Part shown: positions 23,901-31,274 of the stretch, one piece after another | Layout of the letters: each line of letters starts with the position of its first letter | How positions within the stretch are numbered: position 1 is the first letter of the stretch | The notes under the pieces: generated by a model | The model's database searches: none | Told to the model about the DNA's origin: nothing | Seen by the model: the letters and a program-made list of their open reading frames with translations, nothing else | Translations under genes and position numbers: made by a program | Assembly (NCBI RefSeq): GCF_021699055.1 | Contig: NZ_SSXC01000029.1 | Coordinates: 1 to 44,725 of the forward strand | DNA: 44,725 nucleotides | Reading direction: 5' to 3' | DNA from: Blastococcus sp. MG754426 | Lineage (GTDB): Bacteria; Actinomycetota; Actinomycetes; Mycobacteriales; Geodermatophilaceae

Positions 23901-25028
23901 ATGACCGCCGGGGCGCAGCAGCGCGAGTCCGCCCGCCTCGCCCCCCCGCTGTCGGTCGCGGAGCTCGACCGGGTGCGGACCGCGGTCGCCGACGCGCTCA
24001 CCGGCTTCCTCGACCAGCAACGCGCCACGCTCGCCGCGATGGACGCCAGCCTCGTCCCCGTGGTGGAGGAGGTGTGCGCCGTCGCCGAGGGTGGGAAGAA
24101 GCTGCGCCCCTCCTTCGCCTACTGGGGCTGGCGCGGGGCGCGCGGCCAGGGCCCGGGCGCCGGGGAGGACGAGGACGCCGTGCTCCGCGCCGTCGCCGCC
24201 CTCGAGTTCGTGCACGCCAGCGCGCTGGTGCACGACGACGTGATGGATGCCGCCGGCACCCGGCGCGGCCGCCCGAGCACGCACGTCGGGTTCGCCGGCC
24301 GGCACGCCGACTCCGGGTTCTCCGGGGACGAGGAGCTGTTCGGCGTCGGCGCGGCGATCCTCGTCGGCGACCTGGCGCTGGTGTGGTCCGACGAGCTGCT
24401 GCGCTGCTCGGGCATCTCCGAGGCGGCGCTCGGCCGGGCCCGCGCCGTCTGGGACACGATGCGCACGGAGGTCACCGCCGGCCAGTACCTGGACCTCCTG
24501 CGGGCCGCCGGCGGGCTGCCGGGCCCGGACGGCGCGCTCACCGTCGCCCGCTACAAGAGCGCGGGGTACACCGTCCAGCGCCCCCTCCAGCTCGGCGTGG
24601 CGATCGCCGGGGCCGGGCCACGGGTGGTCGAGGCGTGCACCGCCATCGGGCTCCCCCTGGGCGAGGCGTTCCAGCTGCGCGACGACCTCCTCGGCGTCTT
24701 CGGCGACCCGGAGGTCACCGGCAAGTCGGCCGACGACGACCTGCGGGAAGGCAAGCAGACCCTGCTGGTGGCGCTGGCCGCGGAGGCCGCCGACGACGCC
24801 GGGCGCGCACTGCTCGACGAGCTCCTGGGCAACCCCGAGGCCGGGCACGAGGAGTTCGAGGCGCTGCGCGACCTGCTGGTCGGCACCGGCGCCCGCGACC
24901 GGGTCGAGGAGCGGATCGCACTGAGCACCGCCCGCGCCCGCGAGGCGATCGCCGAGGCGCCGCTGGCCGACGACGCCCGCCGGGCGCTGGACGCGCTCGC
25001 GGTCGCCGCGACGTCGCGCACCGCCTGA
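23901..25028 (+). CDS. crtE: Geranylgeranyl diphosphate synthase-type polyprenyl synthase
   Basis: The 375-residue trans-prenyltransferase has the first Asp-rich motif DDVMD within [20 protein letters not shown] (about 107-126) and the second region [21 protein letters not shown] (shown in two parts: [11 protein letters not shown], then [10 protein letters not shown], about 261-281). Small residues 4-5 positions before the first motif fit a C20 or longer product. As the first gene before crtI and crtB it very probably supplies GGPP for phytoene. The start is uncertain. ATG 23901 has only a GATACT hexamer 6 nt upstream; ATG 23832 has GGAGGAA just upstream and would add 23 residues without family similarity. 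The position matches idsA2 in M. tuberculosis. Stop and crtI start share TGATG. Confidence 0.88.
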   Translation: MTAGAQQRESARLAPPLSVAELDRVRTAVADALTGFLDQQRATLAAMDASLVPVVEEVCAVAEGGKKLRPSFAYWGWRGARGQGPGAGEDEDAVLRAVAALEFVHASALVHDDVMDAAGTRRGRPSTHVGFAGRHADSGFSGDEELFGVGAAILVGDLALVWSDELLRCSGISEAALGRARAVWDTMRTEVTAGQYLDLLRAAGGLPGPDGALTVARYKSAGYTVQRPLQLGVAIAGAGPRVVEACTAIGLPLGEAFQLRDDLLGVFGDPEVTGKSADDDLREGKQTLLVALAAEAADDAGRALLDELLGNPEAGHEEFEALRDLLVGTGARDRVEERIALSTARAREAIAEAPLADDARRALDALAVAATSRTA

Positions 25029-26524
25029 TGGTCCGCACCGTCCCGGGCCGCACCGACCGCGTCGTCGTCGTCGGGGCCGGGCTCGCGGGGCTGGCCACCG
25101 CGCTGCGGCTGCGCGGCGCCGGCCGCGAGGTCACCGTCGTCGAGCGCGCCGGCGGCCCCGGCGGGCGGGCCGGGCGCATCGAGCGCGACGGGTACGCGCT
25201 GGACACCGGCCCGTCGGTCTTCACCGCGCCGGAGGTCGTCGAGGAGACCCTGGCGGCCGTCGGCGACCGGCTCGAGGACCGGCTGGAGCTGCGCCGGCTG
25301 GAGACGAGCTACCGGGCGCAGTACGCCGACGGCACGCACCTGGACGTGCACGCCGACCCGGAGGCCTTCGCCGCCGAGGTCGCCGCGCTCTGCGGGCCGG
25401 GCGAGGCCGACGCGCTGCGCCGCTACCTCGCCGACCTCGCCGAGCTCTACCGCCTGCAGCTGGCCACCTTCATCGACCGCAACCTGGACTCGCCGCTGGA
25501 CCTGCTGGGGCCCGAGCTGCTCGCCCTCGTCCGGCGCGGCGGCTTCGGCCGGCTGTCGAACCACGTGGGCCGGTACTTCACCGACGACCGGCTGCGCCGG
25601 CTCTTCAGCTTCCAGGCCCTCTACGCCGGGGTCTCCCCCTTCCGCGCCATCGCCGCCTACGCGGTCATCGCCCAGCTCGACATCGGCGCCGGCGTCTGGC
25701 ACCCGGTCGGTGGCATCGGAGCGGTGCCGCGGGCGCTCGCCGCCGCCGCGGCCGACGCGGGCGTCACCTTCCGGTACGGCACCGCCGTCGACGAGCTGGA
25801 GCTCCACGGCGAGCGCGTCACCGGCGTGCTGCTCGACGGCGGCGACCGGCTGCCCGCCGACGCCGTCGTCGTCACCACCGACGCCCCGCACGCCCTCGTG
25901 CCAGGGCTGCGCGGACCCCGCCGCCCGGTCTACTCGCCGTCCTGCGTGGCCCTCCACCTCGGGGTGCGGGCCGAGCTGCCGGAGCAGGCGCACCACACGA
26001 TCAGCTTCGGCCACTCGTGGCGCCAGGTCTTCGACGAGCTGACCCGGGACGGCCGCCCCATGAGCGACCCCAGCCTGCTGATCAGCATGCCCTCGCGCAC
26101 CGACCGGTCGCTGGCCCCGGACGGCGGGCAGGTGCTCAGCGTCGTCGCCCCCACCCCCAACCTGGACCCGCGCAGCGGCGGCAACCCGCGCCTGGACTGG
26201 GATGCCCTCGGGCCGCGCTACCGGGAGGAGCTGCTGGCCGCGCTGGAGGCCCGCGGCGTGACCGGCCTCTCCGGCGCGATCGAGGTGGAGCACATGGACA
26301 CCCCGGCCACCTGGGCGGCGCAGGGCATGGCCGCCGGCACCCCGTTCGCGCTGGCGCACACCTTCGGGCAGACCGGCCCGTTCCGCCCGTCCACGCTGCC
26401 GCGCCGCGGCCCCGAGAACGTGGTGCTGGCCGGGTCGTCGGTGCAGCCGGGCGTCGGCGTGCCCATGGTGCTGATCAGCGGCCGGCTGGCCGCCGAGCGG
26501 ATCACCGGGCCGGTGGCGCGGTGA
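25028..26524 (+). CDS. crtI: Phytoene desaturase
   Basis: The 498-residue FAD enzyme desaturates phytoene towards lycopene. The N-terminus has the Rossmann motif GAGLAG (16-21), then ERAGGPGGRAGR (about 38-49), and DGYALDTGPSVFT (about 53-65) typical of CrtI. The C-terminus has NVVLAGSSVQPGVGVPMVLI (about 465-484), the bacterial carotenoid-desaturase signature. Length is normal. The ATG overlaps the crtE stop and its own stop overlaps crtB (TGATG both times). The number of desaturation steps cannot be deduced. Confidence 0.93.
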   Translation: MVRTVPGRTDRVVVVGAGLAGLATALRLRGAGREVTVVERAGGPGGRAGRIERDGYALDTGPSVFTAPEVVEETLAAVGDRLEDRLELRRLETSYRAQYADGTHLDVHADPEAFAAEVAALCGPGEADALRRYLADLAELYRLQLATFIDRNLDSPLDLLGPELLALVRRGGFGRLSNHVGRYFTDDRLRRLFSFQALYAGVSPFRAIAAYAVIAQLDIGAGVWHPVGGIGAVPRALAAAAADAGVTFRYGTAVDELELHGERVTGVLLDGGDRLPADAVVVTTDAPHALVPGLRGPRRPVYSPSCVALHLGVRAELPEQAHHTISFGHSWRQVFDELTRDGRPMSDPSLLISMPSRTDRSLAPDGGQVLSVVAPTPNLDPRSGGNPRLDWDALGPRYREELLAALEARGVTGLSGAIEVEHMDTPATWAAQGMAAGTPFALAHTFGQTGPFRPSTLPRRGPENVVLAGSSVQPGVGVPMVLISGRLAAERITGPVAR

Positions 26525-27471
26525 TGCTGCAGCCCCCCGGCACCCAGGCCGCCCGGCAGGCGCAGCTGACCGCGGCCTACCGCCACTGCGCCGCCATCGC
26601 CGCCGAGCACGGCAAGAGCTACCACCTGGCCACCCGGCTGCTCACGCCCGAGCGGCGGCCGGCGGTGCACGCCCTCTACGCCGCCGCCCGGGTCGCCGAC
26701 GACTTCGTCGACCACCCCGGCGCCGACCCGGCCGGCGACCTGATGACCTGGTCCAAGGCGCTGCTCGCCGAGCTCGAGTCCGGGTGGTCGGACGACCCCG
26801 TGCGGCTGGCGCTGGTGCACACCTACCGCCGCTACGCGATCCCCGTCGAGCACCTCGTCGACTTCCTGGCCGCCATGACCAGCGACCTCGACGTCACCGG
26901 CTATCCCACGATGGATGCCCTGGACCGCTACATGTGGGGTTCGGCGTCGGTGATCGGGCTGCAGGTGCTGCCGGTGCTCGGGACCGCGCCCGGGGTGACC
27001 CGCGAGGAGGCGGCGCCGCACGCCATCGCCCTCGGCGAGGCGTTCCAGCTGACCAACTTCCTGCGCGACGTCGGCGAGGACGTCGACCGCGGCCGGGTCT
27101 ACCTGCCCGCCGACCTGATGGCCGCCCACGGGGTCACCCGCGAGCAGCTGGCCGAGAAGCGCTTCGACGACGGCTTCCGGGAGCTGATGCGGGAGATGGT
27201 CGCGATCGTGCGCCGCCGCTACGACGACGCCGCGCCCGGCACCCCGATGCTCGCGCCGGAGTCCCGGGACTGCGTCCGAGCGGCCACCGACCTCTACGGC
27301 GGCATCCTCACCGAGATCGAGCGCGCGGGCTACCGGGTGCTCGACCGGCGGGTGTCGGTGTCCAGGCCGCGCCGCCTGGCGGTGTTCGCCCGCCGGTTGA
27401 CCGCCGCCCAGCTGGCCAGGGTGAGGGTGACCATGGCGAACCCGAAGAGCAGGTCCTCCACCGGCGCGTAG
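26524..27471 (+). CDS. crtB: Phytoene synthase
   Basis: The 315-residue squalene/phytoene synthase condenses two GGPP. It has the first Asp-rich motif in YAAARVADDFVDH (about 53-65), the conserved PVEHLVDFLAAMTSDLDVTG and YMWGSASVIGLQ, and the second motif NFLRDVGEDVDRGRVYLP (about 178-195). ATG at 26524 overlaps the crtI stop; an adjacent GTG at 26521 is also in frame. The last 142 nt run antisense through the 3' end of crtYd. The final residues (from about TMANPKSRSSTGA) are not conserved-looking and are the mirror of the crtYd catalytic segment. Confidence 0.93.
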   Translation: MLQPPGTQAARQAQLTAAYRHCAAIAAEHGKSYHLATRLLTPERRPAVHALYAAARVADDFVDHPGADPAGDLMTWSKALLAELESGWSDDPVRLALVHTYRRYAIPVEHLVDFLAAMTSDLDVTGYPTMDALDRYMWGSASVIGLQVLPVLGTAPGVTREEAAPHAIALGEAFQLTNFLRDVGEDVDRGRVYLPADLMAAHGVTREQLAEKRFDDGFRELMREMVAIVRRRYDDAAPGTPMLAPESRDCVRAATDLYGGILTEIERAGYRVLDRRVSVSRPRRLAVFARRLTAAQLARVRVTMANPKSRSSTGA

Positions 27472-27677
27472 GCGACGCGCGGCCCCCAGATGGTGGCCGG
27501 GTCGTAGGTGACCACGTCCAGCCCGGTGAGCACGCCGTTCATCAGCAGCTGGAAGCCCACGATGATCGCGTAGGCCACCCAGAACACCGGCCGGGTCACC
27601 ATGCGGGTGCGGTAGACGGCGAGGTCCACCACCAGGACCGCGACCACCGCGGTGACCGCCAGGGCGCTGTAGCTCAC
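27330..27677 (-). CDS. crtYd: Lycopene cyclase subunit CrtYd (second half)
   Basis: The 115-residue protein has three membrane helices and the conserved P-x-E-E/D motif as APVEDLLFGFAMV (about 80-92), matching the second half of heterodimeric CrtYc/CrtYd cyclases. It needs the CrtYc partner encoded just upstream, with which its GTG overlaps by 4 nt (GTGA). The heterodimer cyclises one or both ends of lycopene; the ring type (beta, epsilon or gamma) is not readable. Its 3' 142 nt overlap the end of crtB on the other strand, and the PVED codons lie inside the overlap. Confidence 0.88.
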   Translation of the reverse strand: MSYSALAVTAVVAVLVVDLAVYRTRMVTRPVFWVAYAIIVGFQLLMNGVLTGLDVVTYDPATIWGPRVAYAPVEDLLFGFAMVTLTLASWAAVNRRANTARRRGLDTDTRRSSTR

Positions 27678-28024
27678 CGGCGCGCCTCCGCTTCCTCGGC
27701 GGGGTAGCCGGCGTCCCAGCGGGTCACCTTCCGCACCGCCTCCAGCGCCAGCACCGAGCACAGCGGGACGACGAGGAAGAACAGGATCTCCTCCAGCGGG
27801 ATCCCGCCCGGCAGCCGGACGCCGACGGTGCGCTCGGCCGAGTAGCCCCAGTGCCCCTGCGCGATGGCGTACAGCACCCAGCTCACGAACACGACGAACT
27901 CCGGGACGACGGCGAGCAGCAGCCGGCGCCAGCGCGCGTACACCCGGACACCCAGGACCAGCTCCAGCGGCGCGGTCACCACCAGGCAGCCGGCCAGCAG
28001 GCCGAGGTACGTCAGCTGCTCCAC
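27674..28024 (-). CDS. crtYc: Lycopene cyclase subunit CrtYc (first half)
   Basis: The 116-residue protein has three membrane helices (about 3-21, 34-54, 76-95) and the cyclase motif [19 protein letters not shown] (about 73-91; P-L-E-E). It matches CrtYc of actinobacterial heterodimeric cyclases. The GTG start at 28024 has a weak GGAAG about 13 nt upstream. It is in an operon with crtYd, opposite in direction to crtE-crtI-crtB, so the carotenoid cassette is convergent. Confidence 0.88.
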   Translation of the reverse strand: MEQLTYLGLLAGCLVVTAPLELVLGVRVYARWRRLLLAVVPEFVVFVSWVLYAIAQGHWGYSAERTVGVRLPGGIPLEEILFFLVVPLCSVLALEAVRKVTRWDAGYPAEEAEARR

Positions 28025-28067
28025 GGGTCGGGCTTCCGTTCCCGCACCGGCTCCGGATGCACCCGGC

Positions 28068-28391
28068 TCAGAACGCCAGGGCCTGGGCCCGGCGGGTGAC
28101 CTCGGTGTGCCGGTCGTCGCGGAGCGCCTGCACCGGGGTGCCGGGCAGCGACTCGTCCTCGCGGAAGAGCCAGTCGAAGGCCTCCTCGTCGCTGAAGCCG
28201 CCGTCGCGCAGGACCGTCAGCAGCCCGGGCAGGTGCTTGAGCACCGCGCCGTCCTGCAGGAACGCGGCGGGGATCCTGCCGTTCCCGCTCCCGGGGACGG
28301 CCATCAGCTTCCGGTCGCGCAGCAGCTGCCGGACCCGGTTGGGCGAGGTGCCCAGCAGCTGGGCGACCTCCGCGGGCGTGAGCGTGTCCAT
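28068..28391 (-). CDS. Rv2175c-family DNA-binding protein
   Basis: The 107-residue protein has an N-terminal winged-helix/MerR-like DNA-binding head, [20 protein letters not shown] (about 4-23), then [13 protein letters not shown] helical C-terminal domain reads [20 protein letters not shown] and [10 protein letters not shown]. It is homologous to M. tuberculosis Rv2175c, a small DNA-binding substrate of the kinase PknL. Thr3 and Thr5 at the N-terminus are candidate phospho-sites by analogy; this is inference. A TAGGCT hexamer 8 nt before the ATG suggests a leaderless transcript; the promoter overlaps the start of lldD. Its target genes are unknown; carotenoid genes are immediately downstream. 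Confidence 0.87.
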   Translation of the reverse strand: MDTLTPAEVAQLLGTSPNRVRQLLRDRKLMAVPGSGNGRIPAAFLQDGAVLKHLPGLLTVLRDGGFSDEEAFDWLFREDESLPGTPVQALRDDRHTEVTRRAQALAF

Positions 28392-28405
28392 AGAGTGTCA
28401 GCCTA
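28391..28405. promoter_or_regulatory. Mirror-image divergent leaderless promoters
   Basis: Only 13 nt separate two divergent ATGs. On the plus strand, TAGAGT (28391-28396) plus 8 nt precedes the lldD ATG. On the minus strand, TAGGCT (28405-28400) plus 8 nt precedes the Rv2175c-family ATG. Each hexamer touches or overlaps the other gene's start codon, so the two promoters cannot easily fire at once. Confidence 0.6.
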
Positions 28406-29541
28406 TGGCGAGCGGTGGACCAGCGAGCAGCCCGGTACCGGGGACCAGCGGGTGGGACGGGGCGGCCGAGGCCGCGGAGGAGCCGGGCGCCGAACCGCCC
28501 TTCGTCGACTTCGAGGAGCTGGAGTCCCGGTCCCGGCAGCTGCTGTCCGCGCCGGTGTACGACTATTACGCCGGCGGCGCCGAGACCGAGACGACGGTGC
28601 GGGAGGCCACGGCCGCCTGGCGGGCCTGGCGGCTGCGGCCGCGGGTGCTGCGCGGCACCACCACCGCCGCGCTCGGCACCGAGCTGCTCGGCAGCCCGGT
28701 GCGCACCCCGATCGGCATCGCCCCGTGGGCCTACCAGGCCATGGCGCACCCCGACGGCGAGCTCGCCACCGCCCGGGCCGCCGCCGCGACCGGCGCGCTG
28801 ATGACCGTGTCCACCAGCGCCAACCACAGCCTGGAGGAGGTCGCCGCCGTCGCGCCCGCGAGCCCGAAGTGGTTCCAGCTCTACCGGCTGCACTCCGAGC
28901 GGCACACCGACGACCTCGCCCGCCGCGCCGGGGACGCCGGCTACCGGGCGCTGGTGCTCACCGTCGACGTGCCGCTGCTGGGCAGGCGCCGCCGCGACCT
29001 GCGGCACGACTTCGTGCACCGCGCCGGCGTCCGGATGGCCAACCGGCCGCCGGAGGGCGAGGAGCCGACGCTGGACGGCCTGGCCACCGGCACCTGGACC
29101 TTCGACGAGATCGCCCGGTTCGGCGAGCTGTCCGGGCTGCCGGTGGTGGTCAAGGGGGTGCTCCGGGGCGACGACGCCATCCGCTGCGTGCAGGCCGGCG
29201 CCGCCGCCGTGTGGGTCACCACCCACGGGGGCCGGCAGGTGGACCCGGCGATCAGCAGCGCGCAGGCGCTCCCGGAGATCGTCGAGGCGGTGGGCGACGA
29301 CGTGGAGGTGTACGCCGACGGCGGTGTCCGCTCCGGCTCCGACGTGCTGACCGCGCTCGCCCTCGGGGCCTCGGCGGTCTTCCTCGGCCGGCCGATCGTC
29401 TGGGGGCTGGCCACCGGCGGCCAGGCGGGCGTGGCCCGGGTGCTCTCCGGGCTGGCCGACGAGCTCGAGCACACGATGGTGCTCTGCGGTCTCGACGACG
29501 TCCGGTCGGTGCCCGCCGACACCGTGGTGGCGGCGCGCTAA
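28405..29541 (+). CDS. FMN-dependent alpha-hydroxy-acid oxidising enzyme (lactate oxidase/monooxygenase type)
   Basis: The 378-residue TIM-barrel flavoenzyme of the glycolate oxidase / L-lactate dehydrogenase family carries [13 protein letters not shown] (about 52-64), [20 protein letters not shown] (about 102-121), the WFQLY strand (about 155), [16 protein letters not shown] (about 184-199) and VVKGVL near 250. The catalytic His and Arg appear in [10 protein letters not shown] (about 272-281). [20 protein letters not shown] (about 304-323) and FLGRP complete the FMN phosphate site. The substrate is a 2-hydroxy acid; L-lactate is likely but unproven. It is leaderless by the TAGAGT hexamer 8 nt before the ATG. 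Confidence 0.87.
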   Translation: MASGGPASSPVPGTSGWDGAAEAAEEPGAEPPFVDFEELESRSRQLLSAPVYDYYAGGAETETTVREATAAWRAWRLRPRVLRGTTTAALGTELLGSPVRTPIGIAPWAYQAMAHPDGELATARAAAATGALMTVSTSANHSLEEVAAVAPASPKWFQLYRLHSERHTDDLARRAGDAGYRALVLTVDVPLLGRRRRDLRHDFVHRAGVRMANRPPEGEEPTLDGLATGTWTFDEIARFGELSGLPVVVKGVLRGDDAIRCVQAGAAAVWVTTHGGRQVDPAISSAQALPEIVEAVGDDVEVYADGGVRSGSDVLTALALGASAVFLGRPIVWGLATGGQAGVARVLSGLADELEHTMVLCGLDDVRSVPADTVVAAR

Positions 29542-29548
29542 CCTCTCC

Positions 29549-29627
29549 GAGGGCCGTGACTGGCGCGTCGAGGTGGGCCACCACCGGGGAGCGGTCCGCA
29601 CCACCGTCGCCGTGCGCCTGGGCACCT
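29549..29627 (+). ncRNA. ZTP riboswitch (pfl motif) upstream of glyA
   Basis: The gap between the hydroxy-acid oxidase stop and glyA contains the diagnostic conserved segments of the ZTP/pfl RNA in order: GGCCGTGACTGGCG (29552-29565), GTGGGCCACCACCGGGGAGC (29573-29592), then CGCCTGGGCA (29615-29624). The class senses ZTP/ZMP, which rises when 10-formyl-THF is short, and turns on one-carbon genes. glyA is a known target. A clear AGGAGG ribosome-binding site lies about 20 nt downstream, so control is more likely translational; a separate U-run terminator is not evident. Confidence 0.9.
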
Positions 29628-29654
29628 CACCGTCGTTCAGCGCAGGAGGCACCC

Positions 29655-31118
29655 GTGACCGCAGCCCGCACCACCCACACCTTCGACGGCGTCGCCGCCT
29701 CGGCCGCCTACCGCAGCGCCCTGGAGGTCATCGGGGCCGTCGAGCCCCGCGTCGCCGACGCGATCAGCCAGGAGCTCACCGACCAGCGCGGCTCGCTGAA
29801 GCTGATCGCGAGCGAGAACTACGCCAGTCCCGCCGTGCTGCTGACCATGGGCAACTGGTTCAGCGACAAGTACGCCGAGGGCACGGCCGGGCACCGCTTC
29901 TACGCCGGGTGCCAGAACGTCGACACCGTCGAGGCGCTCGCCGCGGAGCACGCCCGGGAGCTGTTCGGGGCCCCGTACGCCTACGTCCAGCCGCACTCGG
30001 GCATCGACGCGAACCTGGTCGCCTTCTGGGCGGTGCTCGCCCAGCGGGTGGAGCTGCCCGCGCTCCAGCAGGCCGGCGCCCGCCACGTCAACGACCTCAC
30101 CGACGCCGACTGGGCGACGCTGCGCCGCGCCCTGGGCGACCAGCGGATGCTCGGCATGTCGCTGGACGCCGGCGGCCACCTCACGCACGGCTTCCGCCCG
30201 AACATCAGCGGCAAGATGTTCGAGCAGTCCTCCTACGGCACCGACCCCGCCACCGGGCTGCTCGACTACGCCGCCGTCCGCGCCCGGGCCCGCGAGTTCC
30301 GGCCGCTGATCATCGTGGCGGGCTACTCGGCCTACCCGCGGCGGGTGGACTTCGCGGCGATGCGCGAGATCGCCGACGAGGTCGGCGCCACGCTGGTGGT
30401 CGACATGGCCCACTTCGCCGGGCTGGTGGCCGGCAAGGTGCTCACCGGCGACTTCGACCCGGTGCCGCACGCGCACATCGTCACCAGCACCAGCCACAAG
30501 TCCCTGCGCGGCCCGCGCGGCGGGTTCGTGCTGGCCCAGCCGGAGTTCGCCGACGCAGTCGACCGCGGGTGCCCGATGGTGCTCGGCGGCCCGCTCCCCC
30601 ACGTCATGGCCGCCAAGGCGGTGGCGTTCGCCGAGGCCCGCCGTCCCGAGTTCGCCGGCTACGCCCGGGCGGTGGCCGACAACGCGCAGGTCCTGGCCGA
30701 GGGGCTGACGAAGCGCGGCGCCCGGCTGGTCACCGGCGGCACCGACAACCACCTGGTGCTCGTCGACGTCACCGGGTTCGGGCTCACCGGCCGCCAGGCG
30801 GAGTCCGCGCTGCTCGACGCCGGCATCGTCACCAACCGCAACGCGGTCCCGGCCGACCCCAACGGCGCCTGGTACACCTCCGGCATCCGGCTGGGCACCC
30901 CGGCGCTCACCAGCCGCGGCTTCGGCCCCGGGGAGTTCGACCGGACGGCGGAGCTGATCGTCGACGTGCTCTCCGCCACCACCCCGACCGCCACGCGCGA
31001 CGGGCGCGCGTCGCAGGCGAAGTACGTGGTCGCCGACGGCGTCGCCGACCGCACCCGCGCGGCGGCCGCCGAACTGCTGGCGGCGCACCCGCTGTACCCG
31101 GGCCTCGACCTGGCCTGA
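29655..31118 (+). CDS. glyA: Serine hydroxymethyltransferase
   Basis: The 487-residue PLP enzyme interconverts serine and glycine, yielding 5,10-methylene-THF. Motifs: [11 protein letters not shown] (about 52-62), [18 protein letters not shown] (about 74-91), [13 protein letters not shown] (about 249-261), and the PLP Lys282 in [15 protein letters not shown]. It is of the longer (about 480-residue) actinobacterial form. GTG start with AGGAGG 5 nt upstream. It is controlled by the preceding ZTP riboswitch and followed by a strong hairpin. Functionally it matches the one-carbon theme with metF. Confidence 0.94.
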   Translation: MTAARTTHTFDGVAASAAYRSALEVIGAVEPRVADAISQELTDQRGSLKLIASENYASPAVLLTMGNWFSDKYAEGTAGHRFYAGCQNVDTVEALAAEHARELFGAPYAYVQPHSGIDANLVAFWAVLAQRVELPALQQAGARHVNDLTDADWATLRRALGDQRMLGMSLDAGGHLTHGFRPNISGKMFEQSSYGTDPATGLLDYAAVRARAREFRPLIIVAGYSAYPRRVDFAAMREIADEVGATLVVDMAHFAGLVAGKVLTGDFDPVPHAHIVTSTSHKSLRGPRGGFVLAQPEFADAVDRGCPMVLGGPLPHVMAAKAVAFAEARRPEFAGYARAVADNAQVLAEGLTKRGARLVTGGTDNHLVLVDVTGFGLTGRQAESALLDAGIVTNRNAVPADPNGAWYTSGIRLGTPALTSRGFGPGEFDRTAELIVDVLSATTPTATRDGRASQAKYVVADGVADRTRAAAAELLAAHPLYPGLDLA

Positions 31119-31130
31119 CGCCCGGATGAC

Positions 31131-31173
31131 CCCGTCCCTCCTCGCCGCCCCCGCGTGCGGTGAGCGGGACGGG
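31131..31173 (+). terminator. Hairpin terminator after glyA
   Basis: CCCGTCCC (31131-31138) pairs with GGGACGGG (31166-31173), and inside it CTCGCCGC pairs with GCGGTGAG with one G-T pair. A two-part GC-rich stem. Confidence 0.7.
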
Positions 31174-31261
31174 CTCCTCGACGTGGGGGACTGCATGCGT
31201 CACAGGCGCCCCGGTGACCCCCGTCGCCGCGTCGCGGAGCGACCAGCGCCCCCGTCACTCA

Positions 31262-31267
31262 TACACT
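31262..31267 (+). promoter_or_regulatory. Leaderless-type -10 of the PASTA kinase gene
   Basis: TACACT, 7 nt before the GTG at 31275. The 100-nt region before it holds GTCAC-N10-GTGAC (about 31199-31218), of unknown use. Confidence 0.5.
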
Positions 31268-31274
31268 CGGCCGT

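Noticed and set aside
31199-31218. GTCAC-N10-GTGAC upstream of pknL as an operator
   Set aside because: Arms of only 5 bp with long spacing; too common in GC-rich DNA to claim.
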